From assembly GCA_934662505.1 (NCBI GenBank), contig CAKUKE010000002.1, forward strand, positions 1 to 64,000: 64,000 nucleotides of DNA, given 5' to 3'. Below the pieces are notes generated by a model. That model was given only the letters and a program-made list of their open reading frames with translations. It was not told where the DNA came from and did not search any database. This document shows positions 15,616 through 24,039 of this stretch, one piece after another; within the stretch, counting starts at the first letter, position 1, and every line of letters starts with the position of its first letter. The DNA is from an uncultured Clostridia bacterium (lineage in GTDB: Bacteria; Bacillota; Clostridia; Christensenellales; Aristaeellaceae). The translations under genes were made by a program, and so were the position numbers.

Positions 15616-16839
15616 ATGCAGCCGCTGGAGGGGAAGAACGTCGTACTGGGCGTGACGGGCGGCATTGCCGCCTATAAGTCCTGCGAGGTGGTTTCGCGCC
15701 TGCGCAAGCTGGGGGCGGAGGTCTACGTCGTCATGACCGAAAACGCCTGCCGGTTTGTGCAGCCGCTGACCTTTGAAACCCTGTCCGGGCACCCGGTGGT
15801 CAGCGACACTTTCCGTCGCCCGGAAACATGGGAGGTGGAGCATGTTGCCCTTGCCAAACGGGCGGATGTTTTTCTGATCGCGCCGGCCACCGCCAATATT
15901 CTGGCGAAAATGGCCTGTGGGCTGGCGGACGACATGCTTTCTACCACGGTGCTGGCGACCCGTGCGCCGGTGCTGGTGGCGCCCGCCATGAACACCGGCA
16001 TGTGGGAAAATGCCGCCACCCGGGCGAATGTGGAAACCCTCCGCAAACGGGGCGTGAGGTTTGTCGGCCCGGAGGGGGGACATCTGGCCTGCGGAGACAG
16101 CGGCATGGGTCGGATGAGCGAACCGGCGGCCATTGTGGCGTCCTGCACGGCGCTGCTCACTGCTGTAAGGGATATGCAGAGGCTGCGGGTGCTGGTCACC
16201 GCCGGCCCTACACGGGAGATGCTGGATCCCGTGCGCTTTCTGACCAACCGTTCCAGCGGCAAAATGGGCTATGCCATCGCTGAATGCGCTGCTGCCCGCG
16301 GGGCGCAGGTGACGCTGGTGTCGGGCCCCGTGGCGCTTCCTGTGCCGCCGGGGGTGGAGCGGGTGAACGTGGTTTCCACCGAGGATCTGCTCGGCGCCAT
16401 GCTGAGCCGCTGCGGGGAACAGGACGTGATCATTCAGGCGGCCGCACCGGCCGACTATGCGCCCGAAGCGGTCGCTGCGCAGAAGATCAAAAAGCAGGAC
16501 GGCCAGCCGCTGCAATTGACGCTGCGGGAAACCCCGGATGTCGCCGCGCAGGTGGGCGCCCTTCGCCGTCCCGGACAGGTGCTGGTAGGGTTTGCCGCCG
16601 AGACGGAAAAACTCAGGGAGCATGCGGCGGAAAAACTGGCAAAAAAGCGGCTGGACATGATCGCGCTCAACGACGTGAGCCGTTCGGACGCGGGCTTTGA
16701 CGTGGATACCAATCAGCTGACCCTTTTGACCGGCGAGGGAGAAACCGTGCTGCCGCTGATGAGCAAACGGGAGGCGGCAGACGCGCTTTTGACCCGTGTG
16801 ATGGCCATTTATACGCAAACATCGGATCGTCGTCTGTAA
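15616..16839 (+). CDS. coaBC: Bifunctional CoaBC (phosphopantothenoylcysteine decarboxylase / synthetase)
   Basis: CoaBC joins cysteine to phosphopantothenate with CTP (CoaB) and decarboxylates the product (CoaC), feeding CoaD in this window. The 407-residue fusion has a flavoprotein domain (1-185: GVTGGIAAYKSCE, the active His in WEVEHVALAKRAD, PAMNTGMW and GHLACGDSGMGRM) and a CoaB domain (190-407: VTAGPTREMLDPVRFLTNRS, SSGKMGYAIAE, and KKRLDMIALNDV). Three bases separate it from rpoZ. Confidence 0.96.
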   Translation: MQPLEGKNVVLGVTGGIAAYKSCEVVSRLRKLGAEVYVVMTENACRFVQPLTFETLSGHPVVSDTFRRPETWEVEHVALAKRADVFLIAPATANILAKMACGLADDMLSTTVLATRAPVLVAPAMNTGMWENAATRANVETLRKRGVRFVGPEGGHLACGDSGMGRMSEPAAIVASCTALLTAVRDMQRLRVLVTAGPTREMLDPVRFLTNRSSGKMGYAIAECAAARGAQVTLVSGPVALPVPPGVERVNVVSTEDLLGAMLSRCGEQDVIIQAAAPADYAPEAVAAQKIKKQDGQPLQLTLRETPDVAAQVGALRRPGQVLVGFAAETEKLREHAAEKLAKKRLDMIALNDVSRSDAGFDVDTNQLTLLTGEGETVLPLMSKREAADALLTRVMAIYTQTSDRRL

Positions 16840-16852
16840 AGGAGGAAAGGGC

Positions 16853-19111
16853 TTGTACGCAGAGGTCATCGTGGATATCGCCTCCGAGCAGGTGGATCGC
16901 GTGTTTACCTACCGCGTACCCGACGCCTTTCGGACGGTGGTCTGCCCAGGCTCGCGGGTACGCGTGCCTTTTGGTTTTCGGGAAAAAGAAGGCTTCGTTC
17001 TCCGGCTGAAGGATACGCCGGACATGGATGAAAGCCGGGTGAAAAACATTCTGGCGCCGCTGGAGGACTACCCTGCCCTTCTGCCGCCGCTGGTGGCGCT
17101 GGCGCAGGAGATCAGGGAAAAGACCCATTGCCCGCTGTGCGAGGCGCTTCGGCTGATGCTTCCTGCGCAGATGCGGGGCGGGCGGGTGAAGGTGAAGACG
17201 GAAACCTGTCTGCAGCTGACCTTTCCGCCGGAACAGGTGGAGGAGGCGATCGCCCGGCAGGGGCGCGCCAGCAGCCGCAAGATGATTCTGACCGCCCTGT
17301 CTGACGGCGGGGTGCATCCCCTGGAGGAAATCAGGGCGCTGGTGCGCAATTGCGCTGAGCCGCTCAGGTACCTGACGGAGCGGGAAATGGTGCGCACCTT
17401 CGAACGGGAGGTGCTGCGCGCGCCCGCTCAGTACGCTTCCGTTGCGCCCACGGAGGAGCCGCCGCTGACGGAAGCGCAGCAGGAGGTGCTGGGCGAATTG
17501 ACGGGGGCGCTGGACAAGCCCGGCGGCTCCAGACTGTTTTTGCTGCATGGGGTGACGGGCTCGGGCAAGACGGAGGTTTTTATCCGCCTGACCCGGGAAG
17601 TGCTCCGGCGCGGCCGGGACGTGATTATTCTGGTGCCCGAGATCATTCTGACCCCGCAGATGATCAACTGGTTCCGTTCCCGATTCGGGGAGGACATGGC
17701 GGTGCTCCATTCCCGGCTTACGCCGGGGGAACGGTTCGACGAATGGCGGCGCATCCGTCTGGGGCGCGCGCGGATTGTGATCGGCGCGCGGTCGGCGGTA
17801 TTCGCCCCGGTGAGTCATCTGGGCGCGATCATTGTGGATGAGGAGCACGAGCAGACCTACATCAGCGACCACTATCCGCCCTACGATGCGCGGGAAATCG
17901 CCCGCTCCCGGGTGACCAGGGAGGGGGGCGAGCTGCTTTTGTCCAGTGCTACGCCCAGCATTTTGTCCTACGCCATGGCGCGGCGGGGAGACTATGTGCT
18001 GCTGGAAATGCCGCACCGGGTGCTGAACCGCCCCTTGCCGCATGTGGACATTGTAGACATGCGGGAGGAGCTGCGGCTGGGCAACCGGAGCATGTTTTCA
18101 AGGCTGCTGACGGAAAAGCTGACGGACTGTGTTCGCAGCGGTCAGCAGGCCATGCTGTTTGTCAACCGCCGGGGCTATGCGCCTTTTGTCAGCTGCCGCC
18201 GCTGCGGCGAAGCGATCAAGTGCGACCGCTGCGACGTGTCCATGACCTATCACGCGACCGACCGGCAGCTGCATTGCCATTACTGCGGCGCCCGGCGCCC
18301 CATGCCCGAAAAATGCCCTGCCTGCGGGAGCGCCTACATCCGCCCCTGTGGCGTGGGTACGCAAAAGGTGGAGGAGGAGGTCAAAAAGCTGTTTCCGGAC
18401 GTGGGGGTCATCCGCATGGATGTGGATACGACCGCCGCGCGGAATGCGCACTATGAACTGCTCAGCCGCTTTCGGGCGCGGCAGTCGCAGATTCTGGTGG
18501 GTACGCAGATGATCGCCAAGGGGCTGGATTTTCCCAACGTGACGCTGGTGGGGGCGGTGCTGGCCGATCTTTCACTGAACCTGCCGGACTACCGTTCGCC
18601 CGAGCGGACGTATCAGCTGCTGGTGCAGGTGGCCGGACGGGCGGGACGGGGAGAAACGCCGGGCGAGGTGGTCATTCAAAGCTACAAGCCGGATCATTTT
18701 GCCATTGCCGCCGCGGCCGCGCAGGACTACCGGGCGTTTTTCAACGATGAGTTTGACCGCCGCCGGAAGGATCTGTACCCGCCCTTTACATTGATGGCGC
18801 GGGTGCTGCTGGAGGGTACGGACGAGGAAAAGCCGCTGCGCATGGCGGAACAGATGAAAGAAACCCTGCTTTCGGAACTGGCCGGACAGCCGCAGCTGAA
18901 GAAGCGGCTGCTCTTTATCCGGGCGGACTGGGCGCCCATCCAGCGCATCCAGAACCGGTATCGGGCGCAGATCCTGATGAAACTGCTCAATCACCCCGAT
19001 ACGGATGCGCTGCTGGGGCGGCTGCGGCAGCTGACGGCGGAAACGGAAGAAAAGAAAGGCGAAACGGGGGTCGGCGCGCTGCTGGAAGTGAACCCGGCGT
19101 CGCTGGCATGA
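16853..19111 (+). CDS. priA: Primosomal protein N' (replication restart helicase PriA)
   Basis: PriA reloads the replisome at stalled forks. The 752-residue protein has an N-terminal DNA-binding part, Walker A LLHGVTGSGKTEVFIRL (~230), DEEH box IIVDEEHEQTY, and a zinc-binding insertion with eight cysteines (CRRCGEAIKCDRCDVS and CHYCGARRPMPEKCPACG, ~450-490). The helicase C motifs include LVGTQMIAKGLDFPNVTLV and QVAGRAGRG. The start is TTG at 16853, eight bases after AGGAGG. Confidence 0.97.
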   Translation: MYAEVIVDIASEQVDRVFTYRVPDAFRTVVCPGSRVRVPFGFREKEGFVLRLKDTPDMDESRVKNILAPLEDYPALLPPLVALAQEIREKTHCPLCEALRLMLPAQMRGGRVKVKTETCLQLTFPPEQVEEAIARQGRASSRKMILTALSDGGVHPLEEIRALVRNCAEPLRYLTEREMVRTFEREVLRAPAQYASVAPTEEPPLTEAQQEVLGELTGALDKPGGSRLFLLHGVTGSGKTEVFIRLTREVLRRGRDVIILVPEIILTPQMINWFRSRFGEDMAVLHSRLTPGERFDEWRRIRLGRARIVIGARSAVFAPVSHLGAIIVDEEHEQTYISDHYPPYDAREIARSRVTREGGELLLSSATPSILSYAMARRGDYVLLEMPHRVLNRPLPHVDIVDMREELRLGNRSMFSRLLTEKLTDCVRSGQQAMLFVNRRGYAPFVSCRRCGEAIKCDRCDVSMTYHATDRQLHCHYCGARRPMPEKCPACGSAYIRPCGVGTQKVEEEVKKLFPDVGVIRMDVDTTAARNAHYELLSRFRARQSQILVGTQMIAKGLDFPNVTLVGAVLADLSLNLPDYRSPERTYQLLVQVAGRAGRGETPGEVVIQSYKPDHFAIAAAAAQDYRAFFNDEFDRRRKDLYPPFTLMARVLLEGTDEEKPLRMAEQMKETLLSELAGQPQLKKRLLFIRADWAPIQRIQNRYRAQILMKLLNHPDTDALLGRLRQLTAETEEKKGETGVGALLEVNPASLA

Positions 19112-19124
19112 GGAGGAAAAGCAC

Positions 19125-19595
19125 ATGATCAGAAAAATCGTCAAATTAGGAGACGGGGCGCTGCGGAAAACCTGCAAGCCTATGCAGAAGTTCGACCTGC
19201 GTCTGTGGCTTTTGCTGCGGGATATGGCCGAGACCATGTACAAGGCCGAAGGGGTCGGTCTGGCGGCGCCGCAGGTGGGCATTCTGCGGCGGGTCGTGGT
19301 CATCGATGTGGGCGAGGGGCTCATAGAACTTGTCAACCCCGAAATCGTGCATCAGGAGGGCGAACAGGGCGGACCGGAGGGATGCCTGAGCATTCCGGGC
19401 CGGCAGGGTTACGTGGTGCGCCCCGACAAGGTGACCGTCTGCGCGCAGGATCGCAAGGGTCGCCCCATCGAGGTGACGGGAGAGGGCTTTCTGGCGCGCG
19501 CCCTGTGCCATGAGATCGACCATCTGGACGGCGTGATGTATATCGACAAAATGGATCACGAAATTTTCCCCGATCAGGACGGCGAGGAGGAGTAA
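19125..19595 (+). CDS. def: Peptide deformylase
   Basis: Def removes the N-terminal formyl group from nascent proteins. The 156 residues carry all three metal-site motifs: GVGLAAPQVG (~43-52), EGCLSIPG with the metal cysteine, and HEIDHLDGVMY with the two metal histidines and catalytic glutamate. It precedes fmt by three bases, the usual pairing, and complements the initiator tRNA at 10.36 kb. Confidence 0.97.
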   Translation: MIRKIVKLGDGALRKTCKPMQKFDLRLWLLLRDMAETMYKAEGVGLAAPQVGILRRVVVIDVGEGLIELVNPEIVHQEGEQGGPEGCLSIPGRQGYVVRPDKVTVCAQDRKGRPIEVTGEGFLARALCHEIDHLDGVMYIDKMDHEIFPDQDGEEE

Positions 19596-19598
19596 AGG

Positions 19599-20525
19599 GT
19601 GCGCATTGTTTTTATGGGCACGCCGGATTACGGCGTACCGTCGCTGGAAGCGCTGCTGCGGGCAGGGCATGAGGTGGTCGGGGTTTTTACCCAGCCGGAT
19701 AAGCCCAGCGGACGGGGCAAAAAGACGCAGTTTTCTCCGGTGAAGGCCTGCGCGCTGGCGCATGGCATTCCTGTTTTTCAGCCGCTTAAGATCCGTGTGG
19801 ACGGGGTGGAGCCGCTGCGCCGGCTGCAGCCGGATCTGTGCGTGACGGCGGCCTTCGGGCAGATCCTGTCTCAGGAAGTGCTGGATATTCCCCGGCTGGG
19901 CACGGTGAATGTCCATGCGTCGCTGCTGCCGGCGTACAGGGGAAGCAGCCCGGTGGTGTGGTGCCTGCTCAACGGTGAAAAGCGGACGGGCGTGACCACC
20001 ATGCTGACGGATAAGGGCATCGATACGGGCGACATCCTTCTGCAGGAGGGCGTCGACATTCTGCCGGAGGACAACGCGGGAACCCTGACGGACAAGCTGG
20101 CGCATGTGGGCGCGCAGCTGCTGGTGGAGACCCTGCGCCGCATGGAGGCGGGCGACTGCCCCCGGCAAAAGCAGGATGAGAGCAAAATGAGCTATTATCC
20201 CATGCTGAAAAAGGAAATGGGACGGCTGGACTTTACCCGGAGCACGATGCAGCTTCTCTGCCAAATGCGGGCGTTCGATCCCTGGCCATGCGCCGTTTTT
20301 ACGGTCGGGGGCGAAACCTTCAAGGCGTTCCGGGGCGCTCCGGCAGCGGGGTGCGAAGGCGCGGCGCCCGGTACCATCCTGACCGCCGACGGGAAAACGG
20401 GGCTGGTCATTGCGACGGGGGACGGCGCGGTGCGGATTGACGAAATGCAGGCGCCCGGCGGAAAAAGAATGCGCGCGGCGGATTACCTGCGCGGTCACCA
20501 GCTGACGGGCGATCAGGCGGAATAA
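19599..20525 (+). CDS. fmt: Methionyl-tRNA formyltransferase
   Basis: Fmt formylates Met on initiator tRNA using 10-formyl-THF. The 308-residue protein begins with GTG and shows RIVFMGTPDYGVPSLEALL, the catalytic NVHASLLPAYRGSSPVVW (Asn, His) and KGIDTGDILLQE (Asp), then a C-terminal tRNA-binding domain (~205-308). Coupled to def upstream. Confidence 0.96.
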   Translation: MRIVFMGTPDYGVPSLEALLRAGHEVVGVFTQPDKPSGRGKKTQFSPVKACALAHGIPVFQPLKIRVDGVEPLRRLQPDLCVTAAFGQILSQEVLDIPRLGTVNVHASLLPAYRGSSPVVWCLLNGEKRTGVTTMLTDKGIDTGDILLQEGVDILPEDNAGTLTDKLAHVGAQLLVETLRRMEAGDCPRQKQDESKMSYYPMLKKEMGRLDFTRSTMQLLCQMRAFDPWPCAVFTVGGETFKAFRGAPAAGCEGAAPGTILTADGKTGLVIATGDGAVRIDEMQAPGGKRMRAADYLRGHQLTGDQAE

Positions 20526-20541
20526 GAGAAACGAGGCGTAC

Positions 20542-22290
20542 ATGAAAATGGATCATCGGACGGAAAAGCGGGGGGAAAACGGCCGCGTCCGGCAGGAAGA
20601 AAAGACGCATGGCGGTCAGCGGTTCACTTCGGGCGAACAGGAGCGGCGCCCGAACCGTACGGACGGCAAGAAGCCCTATGGCAGGCCGCTGGATGAAAAA
20701 GAAAAAAACGGCCGTTCCTTTGGGACGGCGCAGGGCAGGCGCTCGGAAGAAGGGCGACGTACGGACGGCGGATTCCGTTCGGATGGCGTGAAGCGTACCT
20801 TTAGCCGGGACGGTCAAAAGCCGCAGGGCGATCGGGAAAAACGTCCCTTCCGCCCGGACAGGCAGGACGACCGTTTCAAGCCCCGCGACAGCCGCGCATT
20901 TCCACCGCGCGAAGGGGGAAACGGTGCGCATACCGCGCCCCGGCCCGCATCCAACGCCCCTTCTGCGGGGCGCCGGGTGGCGCTTGAGACCCTGCAGGAT
21001 ATTTTCCAGAAGGACGGTTACGCGTCGCTGGTGCTGGACGCCCATCTGCAGGCGGCCAATTTGCCGCAGGTAGAGAAGCGGTTCTGCGCCAGTCTGGTGT
21101 ATACCTCCCTTGAAAACCTGATCCGGATTGATTTTGCCCTGAGCGGTTTTCTCAGCGATCCCGACTCGCTGGAAAAGCGGGTGCGGGACATTCTGCGGCT
21201 GAGCGTCTGTCAGGTGCTGTTTATGGATCGGGTGCCTGAAAGCGCCGTGGTGGACGAAGCGGTCAAGCTGACCCGCTCTGTGGGGATGGAAAGCCTGACC
21301 GGGCTGGTCAACGGTGTGCTGCGCAGCTTTATCCGCGGCAAAAATGACATTGCATGGCCCAAGCCTGAGGAAGGCGCGCGGTATCTGTCCGTCATGTTCT
21401 CCGTTCCAGAGTGGCTGGCGCAGCGCCTGCTGGACGCGTACGGCCCGGAAACTGCGCGGCAGATCTGCGCCTATCGCGGGCGGCATGCCATGACGCTGCG
21501 GCCGAATCGCACCCGGCTGAGCGACGCTCAGTTTGAAAAGCTGCTGGAAAAGAAAGTCTGGCACAGCGAAAAAAGCGGGGTGCTGGACGCGTGGCGGGTT
21601 ACGGGCGTATCCAGCGTGGCGCGCGACGCAGATTATCTGGCGGGGCATTTTTCCATTGAAGGCGTCAGCAGCATGCTGGCGGCGGAGGCCGTGCAGGCGC
21701 GCCCGGGTACGCAGGTGCTGGATTGCTGCGCGGCGCCCGGCGGCAAAACGGCCTATATGGCGGAAAGCATGCGCGGAACGGGGCGGGTGTACGCGTGGGA
21801 TGTGCACGACCACCGGGTAGCGCTGATCCGGGCGATGATGAAGCGTCTGGGGCTGGAAAACATCCGTCCTGCCGTGCGGGATGCGACCGTCCTCAAAGAG
21901 GAACTGGCGGGTCAGATGGACGCTGTGCTGCTGGACGCGCCCTGCTCCGGGCTGGGCGTGATGGACGACAAGCCCGACCTGAAATACCGGGTGACGGCGG
22001 AAAGCGTGGCAGAGCTGACCCGTGTGCAGGCGCAGCTGCTCAATACCTGCTGCCGGTATGTGCGGCAGGGCGGCACGTTCGTATACTCCACCTGCTCCCT
22101 TCTGCCGGAGGAGAACGAAAAGCAGATCGAGGCTTTTCTGCAGGCGCATCCCGAGTTTCAGACTGCGCCCCTGCCGGCCTCCTTCCCCGAAAACGTGCGT
22201 GCGCGCTACGGACGGTTCGGGGTGCAGATACTGCCCCATCTGGACGATGGACTGGAAGGGTTCTACATTGTCAGAATGATCCGGCTTTGA
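20542..22290 (+). CDS. rsmB: 16S rRNA (cytosine967-C5)-methyltransferase RsmB with a long disordered N-terminal extension
   Basis: The core (from ~residue 145) is a normal RsmB: a NusB-like domain (~150-290) and a SAM-dependent m5C methyltransferase with LDCCAAPGGKTAYMAE, LLDAPCSGLGVMDDKPDLKY (catalytic PCS) and YSTCSLLPEENEKQIEAF. In front are ~145 residues extremely rich in R, G, K, D and E with RSEEGRR/FRSDG/RPDRQDDRF-like repeats and no predicted fold, absent from typical RsmB. The ATG at 20542 follows GAGAAACGAGG, and I see no equally good later start. The tail may aid RNA binding. Cotranscribed between fmt and rlmN. Confidence 0.93.
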   Translation: MKMDHRTEKRGENGRVRQEEKTHGGQRFTSGEQERRPNRTDGKKPYGRPLDEKEKNGRSFGTAQGRRSEEGRRTDGGFRSDGVKRTFSRDGQKPQGDREKRPFRPDRQDDRFKPRDSRAFPPREGGNGAHTAPRPASNAPSAGRRVALETLQDIFQKDGYASLVLDAHLQAANLPQVEKRFCASLVYTSLENLIRIDFALSGFLSDPDSLEKRVRDILRLSVCQVLFMDRVPESAVVDEAVKLTRSVGMESLTGLVNGVLRSFIRGKNDIAWPKPEEGARYLSVMFSVPEWLAQRLLDAYGPETARQICAYRGRHAMTLRPNRTRLSDAQFEKLLEKKVWHSEKSGVLDAWRVTGVSSVARDADYLAGHFSIEGVSSMLAAEAVQARPGTQVLDCCAAPGGKTAYMAESMRGTGRVYAWDVHDHRVALIRAMMKRLGLENIRPAVRDATVLKEELAGQMDAVLLDAPCSGLGVMDDKPDLKYRVTAESVAELTRVQAQLLNTCCRYVRQGGTFVYSTCSLLPEENEKQIEAFLQAHPEFQTAPLPASFPENVRARYGRFGVQILPHLDDGLEGFYIVRMIRL

Positions 22291-22297
22291 GGAAGAT

Positions 22298-23335
22298 ATG
22301 GACGAATTGATGGGTCTTTACCCCGATGAATTGCGGCAGTGGCTGTCGCAGCGGGGGGAAAAGGGGTTTCGGGCGGATCAGGTTTTTTCCTGGCTGCACA
22401 AGGGCGCGTCTTTCGATGAAATGAGCAACCTTTCCCGGGATTTGCGGGAAAAGCTGAAGGCGGAGGCGGTAGATCAGCCGGTGCAGGTGCTGGAGACCCG
22501 GGTGTCCAGACTGGACGGTACCCGCAAGTTTCTTTTTTCCTTGCGGGACGGCAACTGCGTGGAAGGGGTGCTCATGCGCTATGCCTACGGGTGCACGCTG
22601 TGCATTTCTACGCAGGTGGGCTGCCGCATGGGCTGCCGCTTTTGCGCCAGCACGCTGGAGGGCTGTGTGCGCAACCTGACCGCGGCGGAGATGCTGGGGC
22701 AGGTGCAGTGCGCCAATCGGGCGCTGAACGGCGAAAAGGTGCACAACATTGTGCTCATGGGCAGCGGCGAACCGCTGGATAATTACGATCAGGTGGTGCG
22801 CTTTCTGCGGCTGGTCTCCTGCCCGGAAGGGCTGGGCATTGGCCTGCGGCATATATCCCTGAGTACCTGCGGACTGGTGCCGCAGGTCCGCCGCTTTGCG
22901 GAGGAGGGGCTGCCCGTAACCCTGTCGCTTTCGCTTCATGCGCCGAACGACGAGATCCGTCGCCAGCTGATGCCCATTGCACACCGCTACACCATGGAGG
23001 AGACGCTGGACGCCTGCAAAGCCTACCTGCAGAAGACGGGACGCCGCATTGTGCTGGAGTATGCGCTGGTGGACGGTCTGAACGCAGACGAACGCAGCGC
23101 GCGGGAACTGGCGGGACGGCTTCGGGGCATGCAGTGCCATGTGAACCTCATTCCGCTCAACACGGTGCCGGAGCGGCACCTGAAGGGCGTGACGGAGAAG
23201 CAGGTGCAGGCTTTTCTGCACGTGCTGGAGGAAATGCATATTTCCGCGACGCGCCGGCGTGAAATGGGCGACGATATCGAGGGCGCCTGCGGACAGCTGC
23301 GTAAAAAACATCTGGCGGAGGTGAAGAAAGCATGA
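22298..23335 (+). CDS. rlmN: Dual-specificity 23S rRNA/tRNA adenine C2 methyltransferase RlmN
   Basis: RlmN is a radical-SAM enzyme methylating A2503 of 23S rRNA and A37 of some tRNAs. The 345-residue protein has an N-terminal helical domain (ELRQWLSQRGEKGFRADQVF), the radical SAM cluster motif CRMGCRFCAS (CxxxCxxC), and the mechanistic second cysteine at the C-terminus in DIEGACGQL. MGSGEPLDNYDQV is the SAM-binding GEP motif. It overlaps stp by four bases. Confidence 0.97.
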   Translation: MDELMGLYPDELRQWLSQRGEKGFRADQVFSWLHKGASFDEMSNLSRDLREKLKAEAVDQPVQVLETRVSRLDGTRKFLFSLRDGNCVEGVLMRYAYGCTLCISTQVGCRMGCRFCASTLEGCVRNLTAAEMLGQVQCANRALNGEKVHNIVLMGSGEPLDNYDQVVRFLRLVSCPEGLGIGLRHISLSTCGLVPQVRRFAEEGLPVTLSLSLHAPNDEIRRQLMPIAHRYTMEETLDACKAYLQKTGRRIVLEYALVDGLNADERSARELAGRLRGMQCHVNLIPLNTVPERHLKGVTEKQVQAFLHVLEEMHISATRRREMGDDIEGACGQLRKKHLAEVKKA

Positions 23336-24039
23336 GAACGGTCAGCAGGACGGACATCGGTCATGTGCGGGCGACCAATCAGGACGCGCTGATCGAGCAG
23401 CACGGTCGCTTCGGTCTCTACGGTGTGGCGGACGGCATGGGCGGACATAAGGCGGGCGATATCGCCAGTAAAATGGCCGTGCTGCTGCTGGGACGCATGC
23501 TGGAAAATGTGGAGCCGGAGGAAACCGCGCTGCGCGGCTGCGTGGATCAGGTGAACCGGGCGGTTTATCTGGAGCAGGAAAAGGACGAGACGCTGCGGGG
23601 AATGGGCACGACCCTCACCGTGCTGTGGGAGGGCGACCATGATATACTGGTGGGTCATGTGGGCGACAGTAGAGCCTACCTGTGGCGTGACGGCGTGATC
23701 CGTCAGGTGACGATGGATCACTCCATGGTGGCGGAAATGGTGCGGGACGGCGCGCTGACCCCTGAGGAAGCGCTGCGCCATCCCTACCGCCATGTGATCA
23801 CCCGTGCGTTGGGCACCGCGGAAACCGTGGAGACGGACGTCATCCGGGTGGAAAAAAAGCTGGGCGACCGGTGGCTTGTGTGTTCGGACGGGCTGTCGGA
23901 GTATGTGACGGAGCAGGAAATGGCTCAGCGGCTGGCGACCCTGCCGCTGGAAGACGCGGCGGATGCGCTGCTGCTGCGCGCTCTGTCGCTGGGAGGACGG
24001 GATAATGTGACGCTCCTTCTGGCGGAGGTGTCGCCATGA
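23332..24039 (+). CDS. stp: PP2C-type serine/threonine phosphatase
   Basis: This 235-residue metal-dependent phosphatase reverses phosphorylation by the PASTA kinase next to it. PP2C motifs present: TDIGHVRATNQDAL, GVADGMGGHKAGDIAS, MGTTLTVLW, HVGDSRAYLWRDG, and the C-terminal SDGLSEYV and GGRDNVTLLLAEV. It overlaps both neighbours by four bases (rlmN upstream, prkC downstream), as in other Bacillota. Confidence 0.96.
   Translation: MRTVSRTDIGHVRATNQDALIEQHGRFGLYGVADGMGGHKAGDIASKMAVLLLGRMLENVEPEETALRGCVDQVNRAVYLEQEKDETLRGMGTTLTVLWEGDHDILVGHVGDSRAYLWRDGVIRQVTMDHSMVAEMVRDGALTPEEALRHPYRHVITRALGTAETVETDVIRVEKKLGDRWLVCSDGLSEYVTEQEMAQRLATLPLEDAADALLLRALSLGGRDNVTLLLAEVSP

Noticed and set aside
14587..16869. 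A 760-codon minus-strand frame opposite gmk-rpoZ-coaBC
   Set aside because: Shadow frame; histidine/arginine/glutamine-rich composition and no start signal.
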